Source of the DNA: Candidatus Nanopelagicus limnes
GTDB lineage: Bacteria; Actinomycetota; Actinomycetes; Nanopelagicales; Nanopelagicaceae
Reading direction: 5' to 3'
Assembly (NCBI RefSeq): GCF_002287885.2
Contig: NZ_CP016768.2
Span: 868,001-932,000 of the forward strand
DNA: 64,000 bases
Part shown: piece by piece, positions 9,427 through 21,595 of the stretch
How positions within the stretch are numbered: position 1 is the stretch's first letter
Layout of the letters: the number at the start of each line of letters is the position of its first letter
Translations under genes and position numbers: made by a program
Notes under the pieces: generated by a model
The model's input: only the letters and a program-made list of their open reading frames with translations
Told to the model about the DNA's origin: nothing
Databases searched by the model: none

Positions 9427-9791
9427 TACCGAGCGACTTTCGCTAGATCCAAATCAATTTTTGGACAATCATTCCAAAGGCGATCAAGCATGTAGTAATT
9501 ACGAAGCTCAGTACTTTGAATATGAACAACTAGATCGGTGTAATCAAGAAGAATCCAAGCCCCACTTCCCTCTTTGCGCGCAGGTTTCTCACCAGCCTCG
9601 GCAAGCTTTCGTTGCACCTCATCAGATAATGCTTGCAATTGTGGTTCATTATTTCCAGTGACGAGCAGGAATACCTGGTTTAAAACCAACTGCTCAGATA
9701 GATCAATTGCAACAATCTCACTGCCTAGTTTGTCTGCCAGGGCAGCTGCTGCGATCTTAGTTAACTCAATAGTGCGCTTACCGACTGCCAT
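9426..9791 (-). CDS. rsfS: Ribosomal silencing factor RsfS (Iojap family)
   Basis: About 121 residues. RsfS binds ribosomal protein L14 and blocks 30S-50S joining when nutrients are low. The family pattern is clear: LADKLGSEIVAIDLSE, VLVTGNNEPQLQALSDEV-like central strand, and the signature GAWILLDYTDLVVHIQ followed by RNYYMLDRLW. I choose ATG 9791 (MAVGKRT) over the upstream ATG 9800; both overlap the end of nadD, here by 14 nt. The neighbours nadD and the phosphatase are the usual partners. Confidence 0.95.
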   Translation of the reverse strand: MAVGKRTIELTKIAAAALADKLGSEIVAIDLSEQLVLNQVFLLVTGNNEPQLQALSDEVQRKLAEAGEKPARKEGSGAWILLDYTDLVVHIQSTELRNYYMLDRLWNDCPKIDLDLAKVAR

Positions 9792-10359
9792 ATAACCCAA
9801 ACTCTCTAATAAAGGTAACTACCTTTGCTGGCAGCAATGAGCTGACATTCTCTCGTTTTGAGATTGATTGTCTAACCATAGTTGATGAGATATCTAAAGC
9901 TTTAATTGATATTTCATCATAATCAGATGCAGTAGATCCTGGTCGCTTAACTACTAAAACCTTTACTGCAGCCAGTAAATCCTTTGATCTATGCCATTTA
10001 TCTAAATTTTTCGCAGCATCTGAACCTAAAACAAGAGTGAAGTTGGTATTTGGATAAATTACCTGCAGCTCCTTGACCGTATCAAGTGCGTAACTATTTC
10101 CAGCCCTTCTAACCTCTAGTGGAAGCACCTCAACTTTTTCACTTAATCCCATTGAGGTAATCGCTAGATCTGCCATTTGAAATCGTTGTTCAGCTGTTGC
10201 AACTGGTGGATTTTCTCTTAACCAAGGATTGCCTGATGGAATTACTAGAACCTTTTCATATCTATTTGAAATCTCTTTTATCAGATGTAAATGTCCTAGA
10301 TGGATTGGGTCAAAGGTGCCACCAACGATGGCAAACTCTTTGTTTACTGCAACAATAAT
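9778..10359 (-). CDS. nadD: Nicotinate-nucleotide adenylyltransferase, apparent ATT start
   Basis: About 193 residues; makes deamido-NAD from nicotinate mononucleotide and ATP. GGTFDPIHLGH (residues 13-23) is the nucleotidyltransferase HxGH motif, LVLGSDAAKNLDKW follows, and ISSTMVRQSI is the second ATP motif. The frame has no ATG, GTG or TTG between an upstream TGA (about 10455) and the HxGH motif. The best start is ATT at 10359, whose A is the last base of the preceding small gene's TAA (TAATT), mimicking the usual TAATG coupling. The next ATT is at 10356. An ATG-only gene caller would start at 10176 and lose the catalytic motif. A sequencing error is possible. Confidence 0.88.
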   Translation of the reverse strand: MIVAVNKEFAIVGGTFDPIHLGHLHLIKEISNRYEKVLVIPSGNPWLRENPPVATAEQRFQMADLAITSMGLSEKVEVLPLEVRRAGNSYALDTVKELQVIYPNTNFTLVLGSDAAKNLDKWHRSKDLLAAVKVLVVKRPGSTASDYDEISIKALDISSTMVRQSISKRENVSSLLPAKVVTFIREFGLYGSR

Positions 10360-10478
10360 TAATCCCGGTCGATACGAAGTGTTAAGTAAAGCAACAAGGA
10401 GAGAATTGCGAAGGTTACAACGCCAAAGGCAACAGGTGACATTGGAAGTTCACGTAGGTTCTCATTAAGCATTCTCAT
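10359..10478 (-). CDS. 39-residue single-pass membrane protein upstream of nadD
   Basis: Starts at ATG 10478 (a second ATG is at 10472) and reads 39 codons to TAA: a short polar N-terminus with NENLRELPMSP, one hydrophobic helix of about 20 residues (from VAFGVVTF to LLLYLTL), and a basic end, LRIDRD. Small one-helix proteins of this shape, with a LPM-P-like motif before the helix, are known to me next to nadD in other actinobacteria; the function is unknown. The stop overlaps the inferred nadD start, so translation of the two is probably coupled. Confidence 0.65.
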   Translation of the reverse strand: MRMLNENLRELPMSPVAFGVVTFAILSLLLYLTLRIDRD

Positions 10479-10482
10479 GTGC

Positions 10483-13602
<3,120 letters not shown>

Positions 13603-13606
<4 letters not shown>

Positions 13607-14760
13607 TTTTTCCCTGAGGCAGCCCTTGATCTAGCCACTACCGATGCAATTACTGCGCCAAGTTTTGCGATTTCAATAATTGTGTTTGAGTGGTTTAGTG
13701 AAAATCTTAAGGTAGAGGTGGTCTCATCCTCGGTTAATCCCATGGCAAGAAGTACATGGCTTGGTCGCTGCACACCTGCGCTGCAGGCAGAGCCGGTTGA
13801 ACAGGCAATTCCTTCAGAATCTAATAGCAAAAGTAATCCTTCTGAATCTGTTTTAGGAAAGGTGATTGAAATAATCCCTGGCAAAGATTTCACTTGATCT
13901 CCATTTACCCAGATATCAGGAACACTTTTTTTGATAGTACTTATCAATTCAGCTTTTAACTTCCTAATAATCTCAGAACGTTGTCCAGATTGGGCAACAC
14001 TTTCTTTCGCAGCAGCTGCAAATGAAACAATGCTGGGTGCGTTAAATGTGCCACTTCGAATATCTCGCTCCTGCCCACCGCCATGCAAAATAGGTTCAAT
14101 ATCCAAACCACGTTTTAAAATTAATGCAGCTACACCAAGTGGGCCACCAACTTTATGCGCACTGATTGTGGCAGCGGTTAATCCAAGATTCTTAAATGAG
14201 AGTGAAACCTTGCCAAAACTTTGTACACAATCTGAGTGCACTGGAATTTGGCCCGCAATTTTTACAACCTGAGCAATATCCTGCACTGTGCCAACCTCAT
14301 TATTTGAGGCCATGATTGAGATCAAAGCAATCTTGCCTTGATGATCAATTACTGCTTGTTTTAATTCATCTAGATTTAAAAAGCCATTTCGATCAACATT
14401 AATTCCAACAATCTGTGCGCCTTCATGTTCTGCTAGCCAGGCAATGGGATCCATCACCGCATGATGTTCAAAGGTGGAGGTGATGATTACTGTCTTATTC
14501 TCTTTAGCACCTTTCCAATACAAGCCCTTAATAGCTAAATTATTTGCCTCAGTTCCAGTGGCAGTGAAAATAACCTCACTTGCATCGCAATCAATTGCCT
14601 TTGCAATCTCCTCACGCGCGCCCTCTAAATCTTTACGAACTGATCTACCAGCTGAATGCAGGGATGAGGCGTTACCTAATTTTTTTAATTGAGTATTTAA
14701 GGCAGTAATTGCCACATCTGCCATTGGTGTTGTTGCGGCATGATCAAAGTAGATACTCAC
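13603..14760 (-). CDS. Cysteine desulfurase (IscS/NifS class)
   Basis: 385 residues; a PLP enzyme that takes sulfur from cysteine as a persulfide. FDHAATTP opens the protein, Lys203 in SAHKVGG is the PLP Schiff-base residue, HSDCVQ precedes it, and the mobile catalytic Cys lies in CSTGSACSAG near residue 325, typical of group I (IscS/NifS) enzymes. The start is GTG at 14760. Immediate overlap with mnmA suggests that tRNA thiolation is its main use; Fe-S assembly is possible too, though no iscU-like gene is nearby. Confidence 0.95.
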
Positions 14761-14797
14761 TTGCTAAGTCTAAAGGGGACAACCGATAGCGCTCTAA

Positions 14798-15742
14798 TTA
14801 CCCTTTGCGAGCAATAATTTGTGCGGTGGCTTGTGGCAAAACATTAAATAAATCACCAACTACTGCAAAATCTGCAATTTCAAGAATCGGTGCCTCTGGA
14901 TCCTTATTTATTGCCACAATTGTTTTACTAGTCTGCATGCCAGCACGATGTTGAATCGCACCTGAAATGCCAGCTGCTACATAGAGTTGTGGTGAAACTG
15001 TTTTACCAGTTTGGCCAACCTGATTTGAGTGTGGATACCAACCAGCATCAGTTGCAGCGCGGGATGCGCCAACAGCTGCGCCTAACGCGTCAGCTAATGC
15101 CTCAACTGGTTTGAAATCTCCATTAGTTCCCCGCCCACCTGAAACCACAATTGATGCTTCAGTTAAATCTGGTCGCCCGCCCTTAACAACTGGTGTTGCT
15201 GATGAGATCGGCGCTAATTTAGCTGCATCTGAAATTGTGGCAGCAAATGCTTCAATAACTGGTGTGGATGTTGCAGCTACTGCCTCAATTGAGTTTGCAC
15301 GCAAAGTTATAACTGGCACACCCTTTGTAACAGTTGAGTGAACTGTGGTTGAACCACCAAAGACAGATTGAGTAGTAATCAACTCCTTATCAACATTTAC
15401 AGCGTCGGTGATAATTCCACTGCCAGTAATTACAGATACCCTGGCTGCAATCTCTTTACCAGTTGCAGTTGAGGTAATTAATACTGCGGCAGGATTTTTA
15501 GCTGCCACTATTTGAGCTAAACCTTCAGCAATTGCAGGAGCGCCATACTTATCCCACTCACCTGTAACGGTAATTACCTTATCTACCTGGAATACATTTA
15601 ATTGTGAAGCGATTGAATCGGCGTTATCTGCAAAAATTACTGCAACTGATTCACCAATTGATTTGGCATAGGTTGCAAGCTCCCCAGCGGCTTTGCTGAT
15701 CTTGCCAGCTGTGTGATCTACTAAAAATATTACGCTGCTCAT
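14798..15742 (-). CDS. etfA: Electron transfer flavoprotein alpha subunit
   Basis: 314 residues. The C-terminal FAD domain is diagnostic: [12 protein letters not shown], then a segment with [30 protein letters not shown] and a closing [10 protein letters not shown]. With EtfB it forms a soluble heterodimer that carries electrons from flavin dehydrogenases (for example acyl-CoA dehydrogenases) to the quinone pool. It overlaps etfB by 4 nt. No acyl-CoA dehydrogenase or ETF-quinone oxidoreductase is in the window. Confidence 0.95.
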   Translation of the reverse strand: MSSVIFLVDHTAGKISKAAGELATYAKSIGESVAVIFADNADSIASQLNVFQVDKVITVTGEWDKYGAPAIAEGLAQIVAAKNPAAVLITSTATGKEIAARVSVITGSGIITDAVNVDKELITTQSVFGGSTTVHSTVTKGVPVITLRANSIEAVAATSTPVIEAFAATISDAAKLAPISSATPVVKGGRPDLTEASIVVSGGRGTNGDFKPVEALADALGAAVGASRAATDAGWYPHSNQVGQTGKTVSPQLYVAAGISGAIQHRAGMQTSKTIVAINKDPEAPILEIADFAVVGDLFNVLPQATAQIIARKG

Positions 15743-16548
15743 GCCAGTCTCTTTTCAACTAAAAACTCAACCAATTTATCTCCGCCGCTTCCTTCATCAG
15801 TTAACTTAACACCAGCTCCTCTTGGAGGACGAGGTAATGCATCCTTCACCGCACTCCATGCAGCAGATGCGCCGACATCAGATGGTGAAACTCCAGTATC
15901 AGATAAACTCATTGTGGTGATTGGCTTTTTCTTTGCCGCCATAATTCCCTTAAATGATGGATACCTTGGCTCATTTATCTTTTCAATTACAGAAAGTAAT
16001 GCTGGAAACTTAGCGCTCATTACTTGATTACCAAACTCAGTTACTCGCTCAATCTCAACTGTTGTGCTTGCTGGATTAGCCGCCACCTTGCCTGCAAAGG
16101 TTAATTGCGCCCAACCAAGACGTTGGGAGATCATCGCTGGGATAACACTCATTCTGGCATCTGTGCTCTCTGTGCCACACAAAACTAAATCGTAATTACC
16201 TTTTTTAATGACCTCAGATAGAACTAATGAGGTGGCGAGCGCGTCAGAGCCAGCTAAAGCTGGATCACTTATCAAAATTGCATCATCTGCGCCCATTGAA
16301 AGTGCTTTTCTAATTGCTTCAGTTGCCCGCTCAGGTCCCATTGAAATTAAGGTAATGCTGTGACCGCTTGCCTCACCTGCCTCTTTAGTTGGTGAGTTAG
16401 CCTCCACAATTCGCAGCGCCTCTTCAACTGCATACTCATCTAAATCATTTAATACCGCATCAACGCCGGCGCGATCTAAAACTCCACCAGCCATCTTTTT
16501 TTCAGCCCAAGAGTCTGGAACTTGTTTGATGCAGATGGCGATTTTCAT
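15739..16548 (-). CDS. etfB: Electron transfer flavoprotein beta subunit
   Basis: 269 residues. KIAICIKQVPDSW opens the protein, LNDLDEYAVEEALR and the family signature around 130-220 (LCGTESTDARMSVIPAMISQRLGW, with VIEKINEPRYPSFKGIMAAKKKP) bind AMP and contact EtfA. It is the first gene of the etfB-etfA pair, transcribed away from the glycosyltransferase genes across a 99-bp divergent promoter region (16549-16647) in which a TTATAC hexamer on the minus strand is the best -10 candidate. Confidence 0.95.
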   Translation of the reverse strand: MKIAICIKQVPDSWAEKKMAGGVLDRAGVDAVLNDLDEYAVEEALRIVEANSPTKEAGEASGHSITLISMGPERATEAIRKALSMGADDAILISDPALAGSDALATSLVLSEVIKKGNYDLVLCGTESTDARMSVIPAMISQRLGWAQLTFAGKVAANPASTTVEIERVTEFGNQVMSAKFPALLSVIEKINEPRYPSFKGIMAAKKKPITTMSLSDTGVSPSDVGASAAWSAVKDALPRPPRGAGVKLTDEGSGGDKLVEFLVEKRLA

Positions 16549-16647
16549 ATGCTCATGTTACTGGGAGGTATAAGGCTTAACCTACTCTTTACCAACACTT
16601 AACCTCAAGGGTTCCTTTAGGCTTTCTAAATTACGCACCCTACTCAT

Positions 16648-17796
16648 ATGAGAGTAGCCGTCGTCACTGAATCCTTCTTGCCAAATGTAAATGGGGTAAC
16701 GAATTCAGTACTTCGAATCCTTGAACACCTTAGCGCCAGTGGGAATCAAGCATTAGTTATTGCGCCAGCCTGTGAAAACATGCCAACTGAATATGCCGGC
16801 CATCCTGTGAAAAGCGTGCCGGTTATTCCAACTCAGAATTTTCTGCCAACCGGAATGCCGATGGGGTTACCACAAAAAAGAGTTCAACATTTAATCGATG
16901 GTTTTACACCAGATGTGATTCACCTCGCCTCACCATTTGCACTTGGATCATATGCAAATAAGGTAGCTAAACGATTAAACATTCCAACAGTTTCTATCTA
17001 CCAAACTGATTTAGGTGGATTTGCTAAGCAGTATGGCTTTGGGATCGCTCAAAACTCATTGCAAAAAATCTTATACAAAATTCACTCTCAAACAGATCGC
17101 ACTCTCGCGCCCTCAACGGCAGCTTGTCTTGACCTTCACATGGCTGGAGTCCCAGAAGTTTATTTATGGCGTCGTGGCGTAAATACTGAACTATTCGCAC
17201 CATCCAAAAGATCTGCAACCTTAAGAGATCTTTGGAAAAATGCAGATCAAAATAAAATTATTGTTGGTTTTGTTGGCAGACTTGCTCAAGAAAAGCGCGT
17301 GATAGATCTGAAAGCACTTGAATCTAACCCAAACATTCAACTAGTAATTGTTGGCGATGGACCGCACCGGCGCAAACTGGAGCAGCAATTACCAACTGCA
17401 CTATTTCTTGGGTTTAAATCTGGTGAAGAGTTGGCGCAGATTTATGCCAGCTTTGATTTATTCATACACCCAGGACCAAATGAAACTTTCTGCCAAGCAG
17501 TGCAAGAAGCACTTGCATCAGGCATTCCAGCAATTGTGCCGCACACAGGTGGTCCAGCAGATTTAGTCGCGCATGGACGAACAGGATATGTAATTGATAT
17601 AAGTGATGGCGAAGAACTAAATCGCATAGTAAATCATCACCACGCAAGAAGTGATCGCAAACAAATGAGAATTGCTGCTAGGGATAGTGTTTCAAAGAGA
17701 ACTTGGGGTCGAATAAATAATGAGTTAGAGGCCCATTATCAAGAGGTTATTAATCAAAAAAAGAGTATGGCCTTAACAGAAATGGGTGTGGCATGA
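16648..17796 (+). CDS. GT4 glycosyltransferase, MgtA/PimC-like
   Basis: 382 residues with two Rossmann domains (GT-B). RVAVVTESFLPNVNGV opens it, as in actinobacterial alpha-mannosyltransferases of the MgtA/PimC branch; GFVGRLAQEKR marks the nucleotide-sugar domain and ETFCQAVQEALASG is the EX7E motif. A GDP-mannose donor and a glycolipid or lipoglycan acceptor are inferences from the family. It overlaps the next glycosyltransferase by 4 nt (ATGA). No ribosome site is visible before ATG 16648, so leaderless translation is possible. Confidence 0.88.
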   Translation: MRVAVVTESFLPNVNGVTNSVLRILEHLSASGNQALVIAPACENMPTEYAGHPVKSVPVIPTQNFLPTGMPMGLPQKRVQHLIDGFTPDVIHLASPFALGSYANKVAKRLNIPTVSIYQTDLGGFAKQYGFGIAQNSLQKILYKIHSQTDRTLAPSTAACLDLHMAGVPEVYLWRRGVNTELFAPSKRSATLRDLWKNADQNKIIVGFVGRLAQEKRVIDLKALESNPNIQLVIVGDGPHRRKLEQQLPTALFLGFKSGEELAQIYASFDLFIHPGPNETFCQAVQEALASGIPAIVPHTGGPADLVAHGRTGYVIDISDGEELNRIVNHHHARSDRKQMRIAARDSVSKRTWGRINNELEAHYQEVINQKKSMALTEMGVA

Positions 17797-18953
17797 GAAT
17801 TGTGCATGTAGCTAACTTTTATGGTCCAAGTTCGGGTGGAATCAAAACCACTTTGCATGAATTAGGTCGTGGCTACCTCAAGTATGGGCATGAATTTATC
17901 TATATCGTGCCAGGACCACAGTACATAAAGGAACAAACGCCATTTGGTTTAAAGATAAGCCTGCCAAGCTTTACGTTGCCTGGCAGCGGGGGCTATCAAG
18001 TAATTCGAAGCAACAAACAACTGCTAAACCTACTTGAGTTTCTAAACCCTGATCGAATTGAGGTTTCTGACCGATTCACTCTGCTTAAGGTTGGTAGATG
18101 GGCAAAGAAGCAAAAGATTGCCAGCTTGGTTTTCTCTCATGAGACATTGAATGGCTTGATACAAAAGTTTGCGCCAATGATTCCTTCCTCCATTCGAACC
18201 CGGTTTGTTAATTGGCATAATGCCAAGTTAGCTGCCACCTTTGATGTTGTAATAGCCACTACTGATTTTGCTGCTGCTGAATTTGTTCGCATCAAAGCTA
18301 AAAATCTTAGAAAAGTAGCTCTCGGTGTTGATTTAGTTGGATTTAACCCTGGCAATCGAAATTTCAAATTACGTCGGGAACTGCTAAAGGACTCGCACTT
18401 TTTATTGGTGCATTGTGGCCGGATGTCACCGGAGAAAGAGCCACAGCGCAGTGTGCAGGCTATTGCTGAATTAGTAAATCGAGGCATTGATGCAAGATTA
18501 GTAATAATTGGTGGCGGGCCATTATGGAAGAAGTTAAGAAAACAGAGTGAGAATTTGCCAATAGAAATGGTTGGTTATGTTGCAAGCAGAGAAAAGGTAG
18601 CGTCATATTTAGCTGCGGCAGACATCACCCTTGCTCCTGGGCCACTTGAAACATTTTGCCTATCAGCACTTGAATCACTAGCAAGTGGAACCCCAGTTGT
18701 TGCATCTAGATCTAGCGCGGTTGGTGAAATTTTAAATATTAACTCAATCAAACCAGCGGGCGCGGTTGCAGCTGATACTGGAGTGGCATTTGCAGATGAA
18801 ATTGTTAAATTACTAAAGAAAGGAAATCTTCGTAAGGTTGCAAGATATCAGGCAGAACAATTCTCCTGGGCTAACACAATTGATGCCATGTTAGAAATTC
18901 ACCAAGCAAAGCAACCAATGATTACAACCAAACGCCGACTAAAGGCGGCTTAG
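17793..18953 (+). CDS. GT4 glycosyltransferase
   Basis: 386 residues, GT-B fold. HVANFYGPSSGGI opens the acceptor domain; HCGRMSPEKEPQRSV and ETFCLSALESLASG (EX7E) belong to the donor domain. It is a distant relative of the preceding gene and is coupled to it by an ATGA overlap. The set of two GT4 enzymes plus an SGNH hydrolase suggests a cell-envelope glycolipid that is glycosylated twice and then (de)acylated; the exact sugar and acceptor are unknown. Confidence 0.87.
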   Translation: MRIVHVANFYGPSSGGIKTTLHELGRGYLKYGHEFIYIVPGPQYIKEQTPFGLKISLPSFTLPGSGGYQVIRSNKQLLNLLEFLNPDRIEVSDRFTLLKVGRWAKKQKIASLVFSHETLNGLIQKFAPMIPSSIRTRFVNWHNAKLAATFDVVIATTDFAAAEFVRIKAKNLRKVALGVDLVGFNPGNRNFKLRRELLKDSHFLLVHCGRMSPEKEPQRSVQAIAELVNRGIDARLVIIGGGPLWKKLRKQSENLPIEMVGYVASREKVASYLAAADITLAPGPLETFCLSALESLASGTPVVASRSSAVGEILNINSIKPAGAVAADTGVAFADEIVKLLKKGNLRKVARYQAEQFSWANTIDAMLEIHQAKQPMITTKRRLKAA

Positions 18954-18954
18954 T

Positions 18955-19812
18955 ATGGATATTGTTAGATCACACCCAACTTTTGTTGTATTAGGAGATA
19001 GCGCTGCCTATGGCACAGGTGATGAAATCAAAGCTGGCCAGTTTCGCGGTTGGGCTGGATTTCTTGCAGATGCTTTTCAGGAAGGTTGTGATTACTTCAA
19101 TTACTCTCGTCCTGGTGCTAAATCTACTGAAGTAGTAGCCACCCAATTACCGAAAGCACTTAGACAAAACCCAGATATCTGTGCGGTGATAGTTGGTGGT
19201 AATGATTTATTACGAAATAACTTTGACCCAGTTTTGCTCTACAACAATTTGCGTAGCTGCTGTCAACAACTTCTTGCGATGGGAAGTGAAATAATCATGG
19301 TTGAACTCCATGATCCTAACCAGCTACTAAAACTTCCAAAGTTGATGCGTCAGGTACTAAGCCGGCGGGTTAATGCAGTAAATGCGGTATATCGAAAAGT
19401 TGCTCTGGAGTTTGAGATCGTTACAGTCAAAACTCGATCCATAAATAATGTCCATGACCGAAAGAATTGGCACATAGATCGCATGCACCCAGGCCCACAG
19501 GGTCACTTCATGCTGGCAAGAAACATTGCTGACCAATTGCGAAAACGAGGTTGGGCAATCTCAATGCCATACCAATTAACACTTACTCACCGAAGTCGAT
19601 CAGAGAAGATCACTTGGCTGCTAAGAAATGGAACTCCCTGGTTTTTCAAGCGCAGTTTTGATCTTTTGCCAGCCGCAATGATCTTAATGATATTTGAATT
19701 TTGTAAGTCAATTTTGGAAAAGATTTATCCGGCTCGAAAATCGGGTGATCTAGCATTTTTATCTAAAATTGAATCTGATCCAATAAAAATTGAACTGCTA
19801 AAAGCTAGTTGA
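18955..19812 (+). CDS. SGNH/GDSL-type hydrolase
   Basis: 285 residues. Block I is VLGDSAAYG (nucleophile Ser near 18), block III VGGNDLL, and block V DRMHPGPQGH with the catalytic Asp/His, so the esterase/acetyl-hydrolase triad is complete. There is no signal peptide. A hydrophobic segment near 240-255 (AAMILMIFEFC) may tether the C-terminal end to the membrane. It follows the second glycosyltransferase after 1 nt, so an acyl or acetyl group on the same glycan is the likely target. Its tail faces the SIMPL gene with a 2-bp gap. Confidence 0.82.
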   Translation: MDIVRSHPTFVVLGDSAAYGTGDEIKAGQFRGWAGFLADAFQEGCDYFNYSRPGAKSTEVVATQLPKALRQNPDICAVIVGGNDLLRNNFDPVLLYNNLRSCCQQLLAMGSEIIMVELHDPNQLLKLPKLMRQVLSRRVNAVNAVYRKVALEFEIVTVKTRSINNVHDRKNWHIDRMHPGPQGHFMLARNIADQLRKRGWAISMPYQLTLTHRSRSEKITWLLRNGTPWFFKRSFDLLPAAMILMIFEFCKSILEKIYPARKSGDLAFLSKIESDPIKIELLKAS

Positions 19813-19814
19813 AA

Positions 19815-20558
19815 TTAATTTGATTCAAAGCTAGCAGAGAGTGTGACATTGACCGTCTTTTCGATGGTTGATACATCATAGAAACCACCAGCAGCGCGAT
19901 CTAATGAATCCTTGGTTGTTACCTGCGTTGGTCCACTGCTTACAGACAATAATGATCCAACCTCACCGCCCACAGCTTCAGTAATAGCCTTTGCTCGCTC
20001 CTTGGCATCTTTCATGGCCGCAGCTAATAATTTAGCGCGCATTTGATCCAAGGTTGAAAGGTAGTAAGAAGGTCCATAATTGCCAACATTAACTCCAGTA
20101 GCAAGAAGTGTTCCGATGTTATTACTTAACTTTGCTACCAACGCAACATCTTTAGTTCTAACAGTTACGGTGCGATAAGCCTGATAGGAAAGAATTCGCC
20201 CCGTTGGATTGCCATTTATATACTCCATTACTGCGTTGGAGTTAATTGGGCCTAGTTCAATCTGATTCTCACTTACCCCACCACTTAATAGATACTTCTT
20301 TAACGCATCAGCTGAGGCGTCAATCTTTTTAACTGAGGAGGCTAGGGTTGCCTGTGATTCATTTAAATTTAAATTCCATACTGCATTATCAGCAGTTGCA
20401 TTTTCAGAGGCGGTTCCAGTAACAGTAATTGCATTGCCTGCCCGGGAGGCAAGCCCTGAGCCAACCTTATAAAGACCAAGGGTTAAACCTGAGGATAAAA
20501 TAGCCGCAGCTAAAATACCGGTAGCAAATTTAATCCGATCACTGGCTTCAAAGTTCAT
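19815..20558 (-). CDS. SIMPL (DUF541) domain protein, membrane anchored
   Basis: 247 residues. One N-terminal helix (about 11-33) followed by the SIMPL/DUF541 fold: ITVTGTASENATADNAVWNL, the repeat-like YRTVTVRTKDV and a conserved Ala/Lys-rich helix with MKDAKERAKAITEAVGG. Such proteins sit outside the cell and are linked to oxidative or envelope stress, with no agreed activity. It begins 10 nt after the DUF3145 gene ends, on the same strand. Confidence 0.8.
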   Translation of the reverse strand: MNFEASDRIKFATGILAAAILSSGLTLGLYKVGSGLASRAGNAITVTGTASENATADNAVWNLNLNESQATLASSVKKIDASADALKKYLLSGGVSENQIELGPINSNAVMEYINGNPTGRILSYQAYRTVTVRTKDVALVAKLSNNIGTLLATGVNVGNYGPSYYLSTLDQMRAKLLAAAMKDAKERAKAITEAVGGEVGSLLSVSSGPTQVTTKDSLDRAAGGFYDVSTIEKTVNVTLSASFESN

Positions 20559-20567
20559 ACCTTTATA

Positions 20568-21071
20568 TTACCCACTTTTGCTAACAATATCTTTCATCCC
20601 CAAAGCCAGAGATAAACGATATGGCTCAATCTCTGCCTCCCAAGTATTACCCAGTGCGTTCTCAAGATTATTTATTAATCGATCATGGGTAATAGAGTTT
20701 TTTAAGATGGTATTAACCTGGTTTTCATTTAAAACCACATCCCCATTAGATGAAAGGCTGGCTTGGTGTAAACCTAAATCTGGAGTGGCGCGGTATAAAA
20801 CTGCATCATTACTATTTTTATTTATCTGAGTAATTTCAAATCTAATGTAGTGCCAGCCCTTAAGCGCAGTTGCGATTTGATCAGCCACTGGGTTTTGATG
20901 TTGATACTCAAACTCCATCGCTAAGGTGGATGGATGTAATGGTTGATTGACCCATTTCAGAGTTATAACCTGACCAAGTTTTTGACTTATCGCCCACTCA
21001 ATATGTTGAGTTAGGGCAGCTGGGGTTGAATAAATAAGTATGCGCCCAGCGTAAGGAAGAGATTTACTCAC
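20568..21071 (-). CDS. DUF3145 family protein, actinobacteria-specific
   Basis: 167 residues. The family's order is recognisable: a beta strand then STPAALTQHIEWAI, a WVNQP motif, LKGWHYIRFEIT, TPDLGLHQASLSSNGDV and a C-terminal WEAEIEPYRL. DUF3145 proteins occur widely in Actinobacteria and have no known function; this one supports the taxonomic reading. The start is GTG at 21071 with GGCAGG upstream. It is divergent from the cold-shock gene over 238 bp. Confidence 0.8.
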   Translation of the reverse strand: MSKSLPYAGRILIYSTPAALTQHIEWAISQKLGQVITLKWVNQPLHPSTLAMEFEYQHQNPVADQIATALKGWHYIRFEITQINKNSNDAVLYRATPDLGLHQASLSSNGDVVLNENQVNTILKNSITHDRLINNLENALGNTWEAEIEPYRLSLALGMKDIVSKSG

Positions 21072-21134
21072 AAGTACCTGCCTTTAGGATCACTCGATGT
21101 GACCTTCCCCAGCCCACCAGTGCCTTAATGCAGT

Positions 21135-21154
21135 AAGAGATTTATACATCTCTT
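21135..21154. repeat. Small inverted repeat in the csp upstream region
   Basis: AAGAGAT-TTATAC-ATCTCTT is a perfect 7-bp stem with a 6-nt loop, followed on the plus strand by TT. It lies between the divergent DUF3145 and cold-shock genes. It could be a weak terminator for an upstream short transcript or an operator; nothing decides this. Confidence 0.35.
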
Positions 21155-21242
21155 TTCGCAATTAGCCAATAGCAGGGTAAACTTTGGAACAGTCCGACGC
21201 TTGGCAGTACCCGCTCTACGGTTTGTTGATTGGGTCTAGCTG

Positions 21243-21248
21243 TATAAG
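21243..21248 (+). promoter_or_regulatory. Candidate -10 box of the cold-shock gene
   Basis: TATAAG preceded by TG lies about 62 nt before the start codon, leaving a 5' leader of roughly 50-60 nt. That leader includes short complementary arms (GGCGCT and AGCGTC) and an AAAGGA ribosome site. A structured leader is common in csp mRNAs. No good -35 accompanies the hexamer. Confidence 0.35.
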
Positions 21249-21309
21249 AAGAAAGACCGGCGCTTGTTAAATTTACTAGCGTCCAACATAACCAAAGGAA
21301 AAAAGCTAA

Positions 21310-21513
21310 ATGGCAACAGGTACAGTTAAGTGGTTCAACTCTGAAAAGGGTTTCGGTTTCATTGCAGTTGATGGTGGCGGACAAGATGTTTTCGTTCACT
21401 ACTCAGCAATCCAAGGAAACGGTTACAAGTCCCTTGAAGAGGGTCAGGCAGTTACATTCGAAGTAGTCCAAGGTCCTAAGGGTCCTCAGGCTGACGCTGT
21501 AAACCCTGCATAA
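21310..21513 (+). CDS. Cold-shock protein, CspA family
   Basis: 67 residues, a single cold-shock domain that binds single-stranded RNA/DNA as a chaperone. RNP1 KGFGFI and RNP2 VFVHYSA are intact, with the usual [14 protein letters not shown]-terminus and a C-terminal GPKGPQA. The gene has a dense set of preferred codons, an AAAGGA ribosome site and its own terminator, all consistent with high expression. It is monocistronic. Confidence 0.97.
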   Translation: MATGTVKWFNSEKGFGFIAVDGGGQDVFVHYSAIQGNGYKSLEEGQAVTFEVVQGPKGPQADAVNPA

Positions 21514-21560
21514 ATAACCATTAACCTTCTTAAGTTTTAATACTTAAGATAAAAAAATTT

Positions 21561-21595
21561 AAGGCCTGCTAGAAATAGCAGGCCTTATTTTTATT
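21561..21595 (+). terminator. Intrinsic terminator of the cold-shock gene
   Basis: AAGGCCTGCT and AGCAGGCCTT form a perfect 10-bp stem with a 6-nt loop, followed by ATTTTTATTT. A run of seven A upstream also gives it a T-tract on the minus strand, so it may serve the convergent M23 gene too. A weaker AT-rich hairpin (TCTTAAG/CTTAAGA, 21528-21549) precedes it. Confidence 0.9.

Noticed and set aside
21142-21399. Minus-strand 85-codon ORF opposite the cold-shock gene
   Set aside because: It is antisense to a highly conserved csp gene and its leader, with no ribosome site or recognisable domain.
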